From the NCBI GenBank assembly GCA_027924645.1, contig BSBN01000252.1:1364001-1428000 (forward strand): a stretch of 64,000 bases of DNA, given 5' to 3'. Source of the DNA: Cunninghamia lanceolata (taxonomy: Eukaryota; Streptophyta; Pinopsida; Cupressales; Cupressaceae). Below are positions 1 through 9,484 of this stretch, in pieces (the stretch's first letter is position 1; every line of letters starts with the position of its first letter). A program made the position numbers and the translations under genes. The notes beneath the pieces were generated by a model, which saw only the letters and a program-made list of their open reading frames with translations, was not told the origin of the DNA and ran no database searches.

Positions 1-65
1 TAACAGTAGCAAGTGCATTGTAGTGTTTTACAATTGATTAAGAATAACATGTAGGACTAGTTACA

Positions 66-912
66 TGTTGCAGATGGTAGCAGATTCTGAACCCATAATG
101 ACATTCCAATTACCAGAACACCTTGGCATGCTTGTGTGATGGCCCAAAGAATCATGTACACTTTGTCCTGGCCCTAAAACTATAGTTCAGTCTTTAATGT
201 TGTTGAGAGTTGCAACAAGAGGTCAGGCCTCTTTCTCAATAGCATTGCTAAGACCACAAATATTGCTATTACTCCTTTAACTACAATTGGTTGTGTTTTC
301 TTTGATCCTTTGTGGCTTGGTTGATGAGTGGCTACATCTTGCATGACACTACCTAAAGTCGACAACATGAACTCCTTCAAAGCCTCTAATGATTGTTAAT
401 TGATTTAGTAAAATAATCTGCAAATCCCTTTAGTTGAACATTAGGTGTGTTTCCATATGATGCTGTGACTTCTATAAGAAAATTAGCAAGATTTCCAGCA
501 TCAATTTTTTTGCTGCTGCTTCGGACAGAGTCACCTTTGGTTTCTTGGGCTTCTTCTGTTTAAGCTTTTTCTCTTCATGATTTTTAGGAAGTTTTGCCCC
601 ATTGGCACCCTCACCATCATGATACTCTTTAGAACTAGAACTTGCAATTTTACCATTACTTTCACTACCAAGTCTAGCATTTGCCATTGCAACAACTCTC
701 TACACCTCTTTTTTTTTTTTTTGCGTTTCCTTGGCATGTTGTTCTAGAGACTTAAAAACTAAAGATTTCCCGACATCTCCATTTGAGTTTACCTTCTCTA
801 GACCAGCAATAGAATTTGCCTCCTTGGAAGTATTGTTCCGGTTTCGCTTGGGGTGAACAACAGTGGTCCAACCATGATCTTTGCTCTCTACACGGCCAGT
901 GTCATCTATCAA
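66..912 (-). pseudogene. TMEM214-like protein, N-terminal fragment, decayed
   Basis: Reading leftward from 912, the translation starts with a DHGW..VVHPKR motif. It then has FKSLEQHAKE, the lysine/proline-rich KKPKKPKVTLSEAAAK segment, a FADYF match, then IAIFVVLAMLLRKRPD and GQDKV..WAITQACQG..LLP down to about position 70. This order and wording match the plant TMEM214-like family (two Arabidopsis members, DUF2359). The animal member is an ER membrane protein; the plant role is poorly known. The copy is broken. Frames change several times, an A-run at 709-722 disrupts the frame, stops occur (for example near 390 and 180), and the segment between FADYF and the hydrophobic region is missing. 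Only roughly the first 250-300 residues of the family are present. It follows the PP4R3 copy on the same strand with no gap. Confidence 0.8.
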
Positions 913-925
913 GATCTCATAGGCA

Positions 926-2129
926 TTCCAATGATTTCAAGAAACTGGCAATGCATATCCTCTCCAAAGTCAGTACACATTCCCTTCACCAAAAGACCAA
1001 GAAGAGCACCGCCTTGCCTTATTCAACTAGCTCTCTAAAAAGACGCATCTGCTGGACGAGCAGGAGGCCTTTTGCTAGACTACAAAACTCTTGGAGGAAC
1101 AAAATTAGATTCTTCTTCACAGGATCTAGTGTATCTGGAGATTTCAAGGTTGAAAATAATTCATGAATGAAAGCAACATCATCCTTGAGAGCTGATACCA
1201 CCAATACCTTATTAGAATGGATAATCGCATTCATTGTTGCCAATGTACCCTCATCCAAAACTCTTGGCAAAATAACATCCTTAATGTAGCCAGCTCTATA
1301 TGCTTGATGTATTTTTGATAACAGCGATGTATCCCTGATTGGAACAGCCTCCTTGAATGCAACCTATTCTCTTAGAAATGCATGATGTTCTTGACGACAT
1401 AGAATCTCGGGATCATCCTCAAGTGCACCTACAATATCCATTATATATTCGTCGCTGAAGATTTTTTTTTTAAATATTTGAGAACTGTTCAACATAATGA
1501 TTCCTTTAACAATTTTAAATATCAAATGAAGACCATCTGTATTTTCCAGATCTTCATATATTTTGAATAACTCCAAAAGCTTTGGCAAAAATGCTTGATC
1601 TTGGACAATAAGCTCTGCAACCCGAATATGATCCATTATGTATCCCTCTGTGACTGTCTTAAGAATTAATGGAAGTGTTGATGACTCCACTTGTGACGGC
1701 AGCTCTCTGAGTTCACTGATTCCTCCATGAAATGCATCATCATTTCCTTGAGAAGTACCAGCATGGTCCACTTCATCATTTGGTGGGTGTGGTCCAATTT
1801 CTGTAACCCCCACACTTGGGAAACTGAATTGATCTCTGGACACTGCATATTTGCTCCCATTCAAAGGAGCAACCCATTGACTCTTGAAAGCTAAGAGCCA
1901 ACTCCGTAGCAATTTCAGGGTCTCACCAAGCAATTATTGTATCTTCATTTCTTTTATAGACGTCATTTGCACAGATACGATGAACAAGCAAAGTCTCGTT
2001 ATCTTCTTCATCAATTACTACCAGACCAAGACCAGTGCCTCTTTCATCCCACTTTCCATCTTCAGAGAGGCAGTAAACCTTGACCCACCGCATGGGATTC
2101 GCTTCGGCGCCATTTTTTAGCAATTGCAA
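926..2129 (-). pseudogene. PP4R3/SMEK, N-terminal fragment, decayed
   Basis: PP4R3 (SMEK, PSY2-like) is the regulatory subunit of protein phosphatase 4. From 2129 leftward I read the EVH1-like start (WVKVYCLSEDGKWDERGTG, then VIDEEDNETLLVH), the link RDQFSFPSVGVTEIGPHP, then the SMEK helical region: LPLILKTVTEGYI, IVQDQAFLPKLLELF, DGLHLIFKIVKGIIMLNSSQ, DEYIMDIVGALEDDPEI, ILPRVLDEGTLA, and finally LLGLLVKG and DMHCQFLEI near 990-931. Damage is clear: TGA for Arg at about 1927, a 2 bp frameshift near 1838, a stop near 1364, loss of about 12 codons after GTG, and loss of about 40 codons near 1035. Known family genes are multi-exon, yet this copy runs across what should be several exons without introns, so a processed (cDNA) origin is likely. 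Only about the first 40% of the protein is present. Confidence 0.88.
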
Positions 2130-2700
2130 GTTGGTCTCAAATCTATATATATTTGCTAAGCACGTTTATAACAAAACTCCCATTCCGTTATGCCTTTGAT
2201 GGATGCCATACCCTGACGTGGGCTATAAACAAGGAGGATGCTGGCGAAGGTTATGGAATTTTAGTTTCACACTTGCCAGCTGCATTTTCTCTTAAGTTTT
2301 TAAAGCCTTTTCAACAAGATCATCATAATCTGCAATGGTTGCACCCCTCAAAACCGCATTTCTTTGAGGCATTTTTTTTAAACAGTTCACGTGTCGAGTG
2401 TATGGTTTCAAGTTTGTAGACCGAGGAATTTAAAACTATAATATTGGACAAAAACCATCCTTCCATTATGCTTTGTCAGATGTCCATACTCTCTTTCAAA
2501 GCTCCTATTTTGGCGCAAGCTGGGAGAATGTTAACGAAGGTTGCAGAGTCTTGCTTTACACCTGTCGATTATTGCAGATTTATTGATGTCATTCATCACC
2601 ACCTTTTCTGGCACATGTCATCCATACATATTTCGAGAGGTAGAACCAACGAGTGCAGTAAGAGATTTGAGGCTTTGGATGCTGTTTAAAATTTAATATT
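2130..2700. other. Non-coding stretch upstream of the PP4R3 copy, with a divergent duplication
   Basis: No convincing coding signal. Two segments resemble each other. One begins near 2190 with GTTATGCCTTTGATGGATG, the other near 2465 with ATTATGCTTTGTCAGATGT. Each is followed by GAGGATG/GAGAATG..CGAAGGTT and then a TTTCACACTTGCC/TTTACACCTGTCG block. It lies 5' of the PP4R3 copy on the minus strand, so it could be 5' UTR or promoter DNA that came with the gene copy, or 3' sequence of element 1. I cannot decide which. Confidence 0.4.
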
Positions 2701-4373
2701 CATCACTGTTAATGATAATTACCGGTAGGGAGGTCTTCATTACGTTTTATTTAAACTAAAGAATATTCCCTTGTTTTTAGGAGATGATCATGGACACAAA
2801 AATTGTAGCTAGCTCTTTATGCAAGTAATAAGTGAATTTTAACACCTTGGATGCTTGTAAATTTACGCCCCCACTTTTATTACTCGCTCCGTAAGAGAAA
2901 AATGTGCAACTTGTGATTTGAATAGAAACGGCGTTTACTTTGCGGTTGTCACAAGTGGATGTAGACTTCTTGCATCAGTAAAAAGTGGATATGTACAACT
3001 TAGACAAACTTCACAAGTTGCGCACACTTAGCGAAAAGAAGAAATTGGTGCGAGTTTGGTGCGGATCAAAAACAGATGCAAATGGACTTGGTGGGAAGCA
3101 AAAAAAATTAAGCGGACTTAGTCAAAACGGAAAATAGACGCAAAGTAAAATATGACTAAGTGGTGAGTTTTGCCTTGGCATGAAAATTGCTTGAAGCTTT
3201 AAATGGAGAGAAAATAAGACGAGGGAAAACACCATGATAACAAATTATCAACATGATCTGACACGTGAGATACGACGCCGACAAATTGCAACCAAATGGA
3301 TGACGTAGTACAAAGGACTAATTTGCCAAAGGTCTCAATGCAAAAGTTTAAATTTTTGGCAATTTGAAAATGAGGCCAACAAGGAGTAGGTCTTTTGGCT
3401 TCAAGTTTTTTAAGTACTTTAGCTTTCAAAGAATGTGTAATTCATTTATGCTTGAGTTAGTCAAGTCTAGATGGATGGATGGTTTGTGATAAAGGGAAGA
3501 CAAAGAAAGGTGGCAGTGGTAATGAATTGGGATGAAGAATGGTGGATCACATGTGCCTGAGTACTAGATACTTTCTTCGTATTCTAGACTGCCTACATAC
3601 CCTATATCCACGGGATCAAGGCATATTATGATGAAAGATGAAGATGATAATATGTAGTTCTAGGAAGTGTGATGAGATAGGTGAAGTGTAAAGAGAATGG
3701 CTAGGGGAATGGTGATGTCTTATGTACCTGAGTACTGGATACTTCCTTCGTATTCCAAACTGCCTTCATACCCATATCCATGGGATCAAGGTACCTTATA
3801 ACTGAAATGAGATGATGATATGTAATTCTAGGAGATTTGATGATATAAGATAAGATGAGATGATGGTTGATGGTGTAGGATAGTGATGAAGCGTGAAGTG
3901 CTTAGAGTGATGTTGTCCTACCTCGAATAAGGATCCATTCCTAAACCTAGGTTAAGGAAAAAATTGCCCCCATTCTGGAAGAGGTTTTATTATGAATAAT
4001 GATGGATGAATTGACACTGGATGAACTGACTTACGATAGTGTTAGTGGATGAACTAACACTAGAGGAACTGACACTAGATGGTTCTAAAAGACAACTGAC
4101 ACTGACAATTTCCAAGCCATGATAGATAGGAAAGTGGAAATCTAAAGTCAATGATGGATGGGTGGAGATTTATTATGGATTTATATGGATGAGATGGATG
4201 CACGACTTAATCGATGGTGGATGTTGACTCTACGCATAGCGCTTGTTTGCTAGGTTTTCACTATGGTACTTATCCAAGGTGCTTGTTTACCAGGTTTTCA
4301 CTAGAGAACGTATTTTTTTTGGATTTTTCTATTTTTTTTATTTTTATGTATTTTTGTATTTATTTATTTATTT
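2701..4373 (-). other. 3' untranslated region of element 1
   Basis: This stretch lies between the end of the element 1 integrase and the host-gene chimera. The part nearest pol (4290-4413) is a long A/T tract followed (minus strand) by two copies of GTGAAAACCTGGTAAACAAG / GTGAAAACCTAGCAAACAAG. Repeated GTGAAAACC..CAAACA units after pol are familiar in Tat-like elements. Further left I see the imperfect duplication annotated at 3551-3845. Below about 3400 I recognise nothing, and no LTR start or end like those at 14963-16177 is visible. Confidence 0.5.
3551..3845. repeat. Imperfect tandem duplication, period about 171 bp
   Basis: The segment at 3551-3621 (ATGTGCCTGAGTACTAGATA... GGGATCAAGG) recurs at 3722-3791 with a few substitutions. 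The downstream ATGATATGTAATTCTAGGA block also recurs (about 3645 and 3815). Confidence 0.75.
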
Positions 4374-5911
4374 TTATTTTTTTTGTATTTTTCTTTTTTC
4401 TTTTTTTTTTTGTATTTTCTGAGGATACTCTAAGGACCAAGCATAAAATCTCTTGAGATGAACACTATTAATGGGTTCATCCAAGGGAATGTCTTCAGGT
4501 GTTGACAAAGTGTAAGCTCCTGATCCATAGGCTATAGTGATAACAAAAGGTCCCAACCAATTAGGCTCAAACTTACCCTTCTTGTCTCTATCTTCTTGGT
4601 TCCTCTAATTTTCTTTAAGGAAAAGATCACCTATCTGAAATCTCCTTTCTTTGATCTTTTTATTGTAGTTACGATGGTGGTGATTTTGATAGACATGAAG
4701 ATGATTTAGTGTTGTTTGATGTCTCTCGTCAAGTAACTCAAGCTCAGCTAATCTGGAAATTCGGTACTCCTCTCCATTAATCACGTGCTGCATAGATACT
4801 CTTAGAGATGAGATCTCAACCTCAATGGGTAAAATGGATTCAGTGCCATAGACTAAGGTGAAGGGTGTAGCACCAGTTGGTGTTCTGATACTAGTACGAT
4901 AGGCCCATAAGACGGGTTGAGTTGCTGATGCCAATCACGACCAACTTCAATGATCATTTTCTTTAGGATTTTAAGTATGGTCTTATTCAAAGCCTCAACT
5001 TGGCCATTTGACTAAGGATAATAGGGAGTAGAAAAGTGATGTTGGATATTGTATTGTGTGCATAAGGTACAGACATCTTGATACTTGAATGGCCTACCAT
5101 TATCAGTGACAATGGATTGGGGAATCCCATATTGGAAAATGAGATAATTTAGGATAAACTTGGCTATTTGCTTACTAGTGATATAAGTCATTGGGATGGC
5201 TTCTACCCACTTAGTAAAGTACTCAGTGGCAGTAATGATAAACTTATGGTCATTAGATGAGGATGGATGGATTTTACCCACAAGGTCAAGTCCCCACTGT
5301 GAAAAAGGCCATGGAGTTGTAATAGGTTATAGCTCATGTGCTGGCGCATGTATCAAGTCACCATGTTGTTGGCATTTTAAACACTTCTTAGCAAATTGGA
5401 ATGCATCTTGCTCTATAGTCGGCCAATAATAACATGTTCAGAGTATCTTTTTAGCAAGAGTTGGACTGGTGGAATGTGATTTACAGACACCTTCGTGTAT
5501 ATCTCTTAAGGTAGCGTTAGCTTCTTCTGAGTTAAGACATCTAAGGAGGATACCATCAAGACTCCAGTGGTAAAGGGTGTCACCCAGAATAGTGAAATGA
5601 GAGGCTCGACGAATGAAGGTTTTGCATTGGGTTTTGGATAGGTCAAAGGGAAAGGTACCATGTTTGAGGTAGTCATAGATATCTTCATACCAAGGGGAAT
5701 TGGGACCAACAAGTTCATAGACGAATTCAGTTGTAGGAACATCAATAACAGGTATGAAGAGTTGCTCTATTAAGAACTCACATTTCTGAGTGTTGGCAAG
5801 CATATCCACAAGTGACCCAATAGTGGCCATAGAATCAGCAGCTTTATTATTCACCCTTGGAATTTGTTCAAAAGTGATGCTAGAGAAATGAGGCTTATAT
5901 GTATCAACCAA
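4374..5911 (-). pseudogene. Element 1 integrase, decayed
   Basis: The translation holds the zinc-binding HHCC region (HEGVCKSH.., YYWPTIEQDAF, KKCLKCQQH; 5520-5330). The catalytic core follows, with D in GLDLVGKIHP (about 5290), D in VTDNGRPFKY (about 5105) and E in SNGQVEALNKT (about 5000). The C-terminal part ends with PFTLVYGTESILPIEVEI (about 4850) and YTLSTPEDIPLDEPIN (about 4500). Stops interrupt it near 5437, 5320 and 5012, with frame changes after 4935 and near 4604. No chromodomain is seen, in line with the Tat clade. The frame runs into a purine-rich A tract at about 4374. Confidence 0.85.
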
Positions 5912-6340
5912 CTATTTGTAGGGTATCAACTTGTCATCTTTAGTTTGGTATTCATCAGTGACTTGTTTGATAACTAGTTGAGAGTCCCCATAGACTTGAA
6001 GTTCCTTGATATTCCATTCTATTGCTATGCGGAGATCTATAAGAAGTGCTTCATACTCGGCTATATTATTGGTGCATGGGAATGCTATCCGATATGATTT
6101 TGGAATGTAGTCATTTTGTGGTGTGATAAACAAGATTCCTGCCCGCGAGCCATGTTGTGTGTAGGAGCCATCAAAGTACAACTTCCACTCTACTGAGGTA
6201 GCTAGAGAAAAGATACCTTCATCAGGAAAGTCAGCGATCATAGGATTTACATCTGTGATTAAAGCTTTAGCTAGTTGATCTACTAGAATATGTCCCTTGA
6301 TAGCTTTTCGATCAACATACTCTATGGTGAATTCACTCAA
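5912..6340 (-). pseudogene. Element 1 second (archaeal-type) RNase H
   Basis: WKLYFDGSYTQHGSRAGI gives the first catalytic Asp, NNIAEYEALLIDLRIA the Glu, and ELQVYGDSQLVIKQV the second Asp. The last Asp probably lies in NNKAADSMATIG at about 5830, just past the stop at 5912. This is the extra RNase H of the Tat clade. It sits directly after the connection segment with FTIEYVDRKAIKGHILVDQL and before integrase. A single stop separates it from the 5911-5438 frame, so the original polyprotein was continuous here. Confidence 0.85.
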
Positions 6341-6430
6341 GATCGTGACCTATTTAGCTAGTTGGCCTGTGAGAGCTGCCTTGGATAAAAGGTACTTTAA
6401 TAGATCAATCTTAGATATAAGAGTTGTTGT

Positions 6431-7723
6431 TTAGTTTAGCATGTAATGTCGCAACTTTTGGGAAGCAAACACTACTGCTAAACATGCCCTTTCCATAGAA
6501 GTATAATTTAGTTCATATCCCACCAAGGTACGGCTAATATAATAGATAGCATGCTCTTTACCTGACTCATCATGTTGTGCAAGAAGAGCCCCTAAAGCTG
6601 CAGATTTAGTGGAGATATACAAAATCAAAGGTCTATTAGGTACTGGTGGTACCAACACTGGAGGATTAGCTATATATTCCTTAAGTTGATCGAATGTCTA
6701 TTGACACTTTTCATCCCACCAAAATAAGACATCCTTGCGAAGCAAGTGTTGAAATGGTTGACACTTATCTGCTAGCTTTGAAATAAAGCATCTGATAGAC
6801 TATAACCGTCCTTAAAGGCTCCTTAGTGCTTTGAGATTCTTAAGTGGAGGCATCTCTACAATAGCCTTGACTTTGTTGGATCCACTTCAATTCCTCTATG
6901 AGATACTATGTACCCCAACAGTTTCCCTGAAGTGACACCGAAGACACATTTCTTTGGATTCAACCTTACTTGATACTTCTCTAGCCAATCGAAGATCTGC
7001 CCTAGAACCTGAATATGATCTACTCTAGAAGATTTTGCCAACATGTCATCGACATAATCCTCCATTATAGTGTAAAACAAATCATGGAATATTACTGTCA
7101 TAGCTCTTTGATAAGTAACTCCTGCATTCTTGAGACCAAAAGGCATAACTACCCAATAGTAAGTACCCCAAGGACATGTGAAAGTTGTTTTATGATGATC
7201 TTCTTCTGCTATCTTAATTTGATTATAACTTGAGAATCCATCCATAAGAGAAAGCATCTCATGGCCTCTTGTCAAGTCCACTATGATATCATGTTTGGAA
7301 GTGGAAAATCATCCTTGGGACATGCTTTATTTAAGTCTCAGAAGTCTATGCATATGCGGATGCCTCCATTTAGTTTAGAAATAGGTACAAGATTTGAGAC
7401 GCACTCTGTGTAATCAACGGGTGTATGAACTTAGCATCTAACAATTTCTCAAGTTCTGCTTTGACCAATAGGGCTATTTGAGGATGCATCTTGCGAAGCT
7501 TCTGCTTGACAAGTTTGGCATTTGGTGAGATGGCTAGATGATGAACCACAAGTGAAGGGTCCAATCTAGGAATATCCACATAGGTCCAAGAAAATTTGAC
7601 TTTCCTTTGTGAGAAAAATGTCACGAGGTCCTTCCTCTCTTGTTCTGATAATGATGCTGCTTGAAATGTGACCTTTGGATTCTGAATTGTTCCTAGATTT
7701 ATCTCTGTTGAATCTTCTAACAA
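6431..7723 (-). pseudogene. Element 1 reverse transcriptase and first RNase H, decayed
   Basis: RT motifs are in order: LEKLLDAKFIHPL (about 7450), GGIRICIDF followed by a stop (about 7350), MDLTRGHEMLSLMDGFSSYN (about 7270), MPFGLKNAGVTYQRAM (about 7130), the YVDD catalytic box (MEDYVDDMLAKSS, about 7040) and NPKKCVFGVTSGKLLGYIVS (about 6930). The thumb and connection follow. The first RNase H has LYISTKSAALGALLAQHDE, HAIYYISRTLVGYELNYT and ERACLAVVFASQKLRHYML (6630-6435). Frameshifts occur near 7280 and 6855; stops near 7369 and 6430. Confidence 0.88.
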
Positions 7724-8263
7724 GAGAGATGATTTTTCTTGATACTTAGATGGTAGGGGAAGGTCAAATCCTCCATCCTTAGGTGCCTCGGAGAGGTTTT
7801 CACCTTTGGATATGTCCTTTATTTTTACTATTTTACGATCAAGGGTGCCACATTGTGGTTTTCACCTAAAGATCTATTTTTATTTTCTATTTTGTGACTG
7901 GAGGATTTGGCATTCTCACCAAAATAAGCAGCTTGATTAAGTTCCATGATAAAACCAACTTTGTGATCACCAAGCATCCAATACCATCCCAGAGTCCCAT
8001 GAATTTTGCGATAACATCATCATTCTGAAAGATGTCTAGAATGGGGGCCTCTTGTTGGTCCCAATTGATAAGTTCAGGGTAAATGAGGGATAGATTCTGG
8101 GTTTTTGTGGTTGAAGGGAGATAAGCGATATCATAAATATCAAGGTTTATTGGAATAGGTCTATGATGTATAGGGAAGAGTCCTCAAGGGTATCCTCATT
8201 AGAGATCAAATCTATGGGCCAAGTTTTCGCTACCTCATCGAGAATAAACTTGACATCCGAGGC
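7724..8263 (-). pseudogene. Element 1 linker between G-patch and RT, heavily decayed
   Basis: Short readable pieces occur in all three frames, for example VKFILDEVAKTWPIDLISNE just right of 8185 and YWMLGDHKVGFIMELNQAAY near 7960. Frames change several times. Position and wording fit the poorly conserved spacer of a Tat-type pol. No separate gene is needed to explain it. Confidence 0.55.
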
Positions 8264-9379
8264 TCATGGTACCTCCTTACCATATCCCAACCCTTGTTGA
8301 TTGTATTTCTTAGTCACTGTAATGGGTTCCATTTGACCTTGGCCATGTTTTCCTAGGCCACCTTTGCCTTTATAGCCCATGTTTTTGACAATTCTAAGGC
8401 CATTACCATACTTCTTGACAGGTAGGGTGACTGGTTCTTTTTCTTTGTAGACCCAAGAAGATATGTCCTCGATAGTTTCATCTTCTAACAAGCACCCTTC
8501 AATAAACTTTGTGAGAAGAACTGGTATTTTGAGCTTTTTGGTAACCTTAGCGATGGGAGGTTTGCCATAAGACTTTGGTGAGAGAGGCATCCTCCCTACA
8601 CAACAAGATTTTGAAATATCATACTCGCCAAATCCTATATCTCTAATATGATCTTTGATTTTAGGAAGGGGATTAGATGTATCTATAGAGGTTTTATGTA
8701 AGGTATCTGGATCAATATAAAGCAAGGATGATTGGACTGCATCATTGTTGGGTACTTGGTTACTATTCTTGTAATGCCCTTGCATGGCGCAACAAAATTC
8801 AAATGGATTAGGATCTCCTAGGATAGTAATTTCAACACCATTGAATGGGAACTTTAGGGATTGATGGTACGTTGAAGGCACAACTTTCATGGCATGAATC
8901 CATGGGTGTCCTAGGATAATATTATATGGTAGCTCAATATCTAGGACTTGGCATCTTGTTTCTAGAATGACGGGACCTACTTGAATAGGCAAATGTATCA
9001 CACCATTTGTTCTAAGTTCTACATCATCACATGCTTTGACAATAATAGATTGATCTGTGTCTATGTGATCCCCAAAGTATCCTAATTGTATCAACAATTT
9101 GAGGGAACAAATATTAAGACCAACACCACCATCTATAAGTATGTGTTTGATTTTGCATTGATGGATGAAGACTTCAATGTGGAGGGCATCATTGTGACAT
9201 GGATCGTGAGATGGGAGGTCCTTTTCAAAAAAGAGCACATTGTATGGTGAGGCAATATTACCTATAATGGCTCGAAAATCTGAGACAACTATATTGTTAG
9301 GAATGGAGGACTCGTGTAAGGCTTTTTCAAGCACTACTTTATGAGCGGGAGATGACTTGAGAAGGTCTAAGATAGACAT
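8264..9379 (-). pseudogene. Element 1 retropepsin-like protease with C-terminal G-patch
   Basis: One open frame of about 370 codons. The aspartic protease core is KHILIDGGVGLNICSLKLL (about 9145-9090): the catalytic Asp is present, but the usual D-S/T-G is D-G-G, as I know it from other Tat-like elements. LPYNIILGHPWIHAMKVVPS (about 8930) is the second half of the fold, matching the ILGRPW motif. The last 60 residues contain NMGYKGKGGLGKHGQG and NQQGLGYG, a glycine-rich G-patch, thought to bind nucleic acid. The frame is open, the best preserved part of the element. It lacks a natural start because it is part of a polyprotein. Confidence 0.8.
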
Positions 9380-9484
9380 ATGTGCGAGGGTTTTCCCTAG
9401 ATGATCAACAAGATTATAATTGGAAGTGGTTATCAGATTTGATGTTGGTCCACGAAGGGTGACATGACCATGACGAGTTGTGAC

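Noticed and set aside
816..1166. Plus-strand reading frames over the gene copies
   Set aside because: They lie opposite the PP4R3/TMEM214 readings and show no family wording; they are shadows.
1019..2129. A functional PP4R3 gene
   Set aside because: Stops, frameshifts, two internal losses and absence of the later 60% of the protein make it a pseudogene.
4214..4456. Hydrophobic Phe/Leu-rich frame
   Set aside because: It is the T-rich tract opposite the A tract that follows the element 1 pol.
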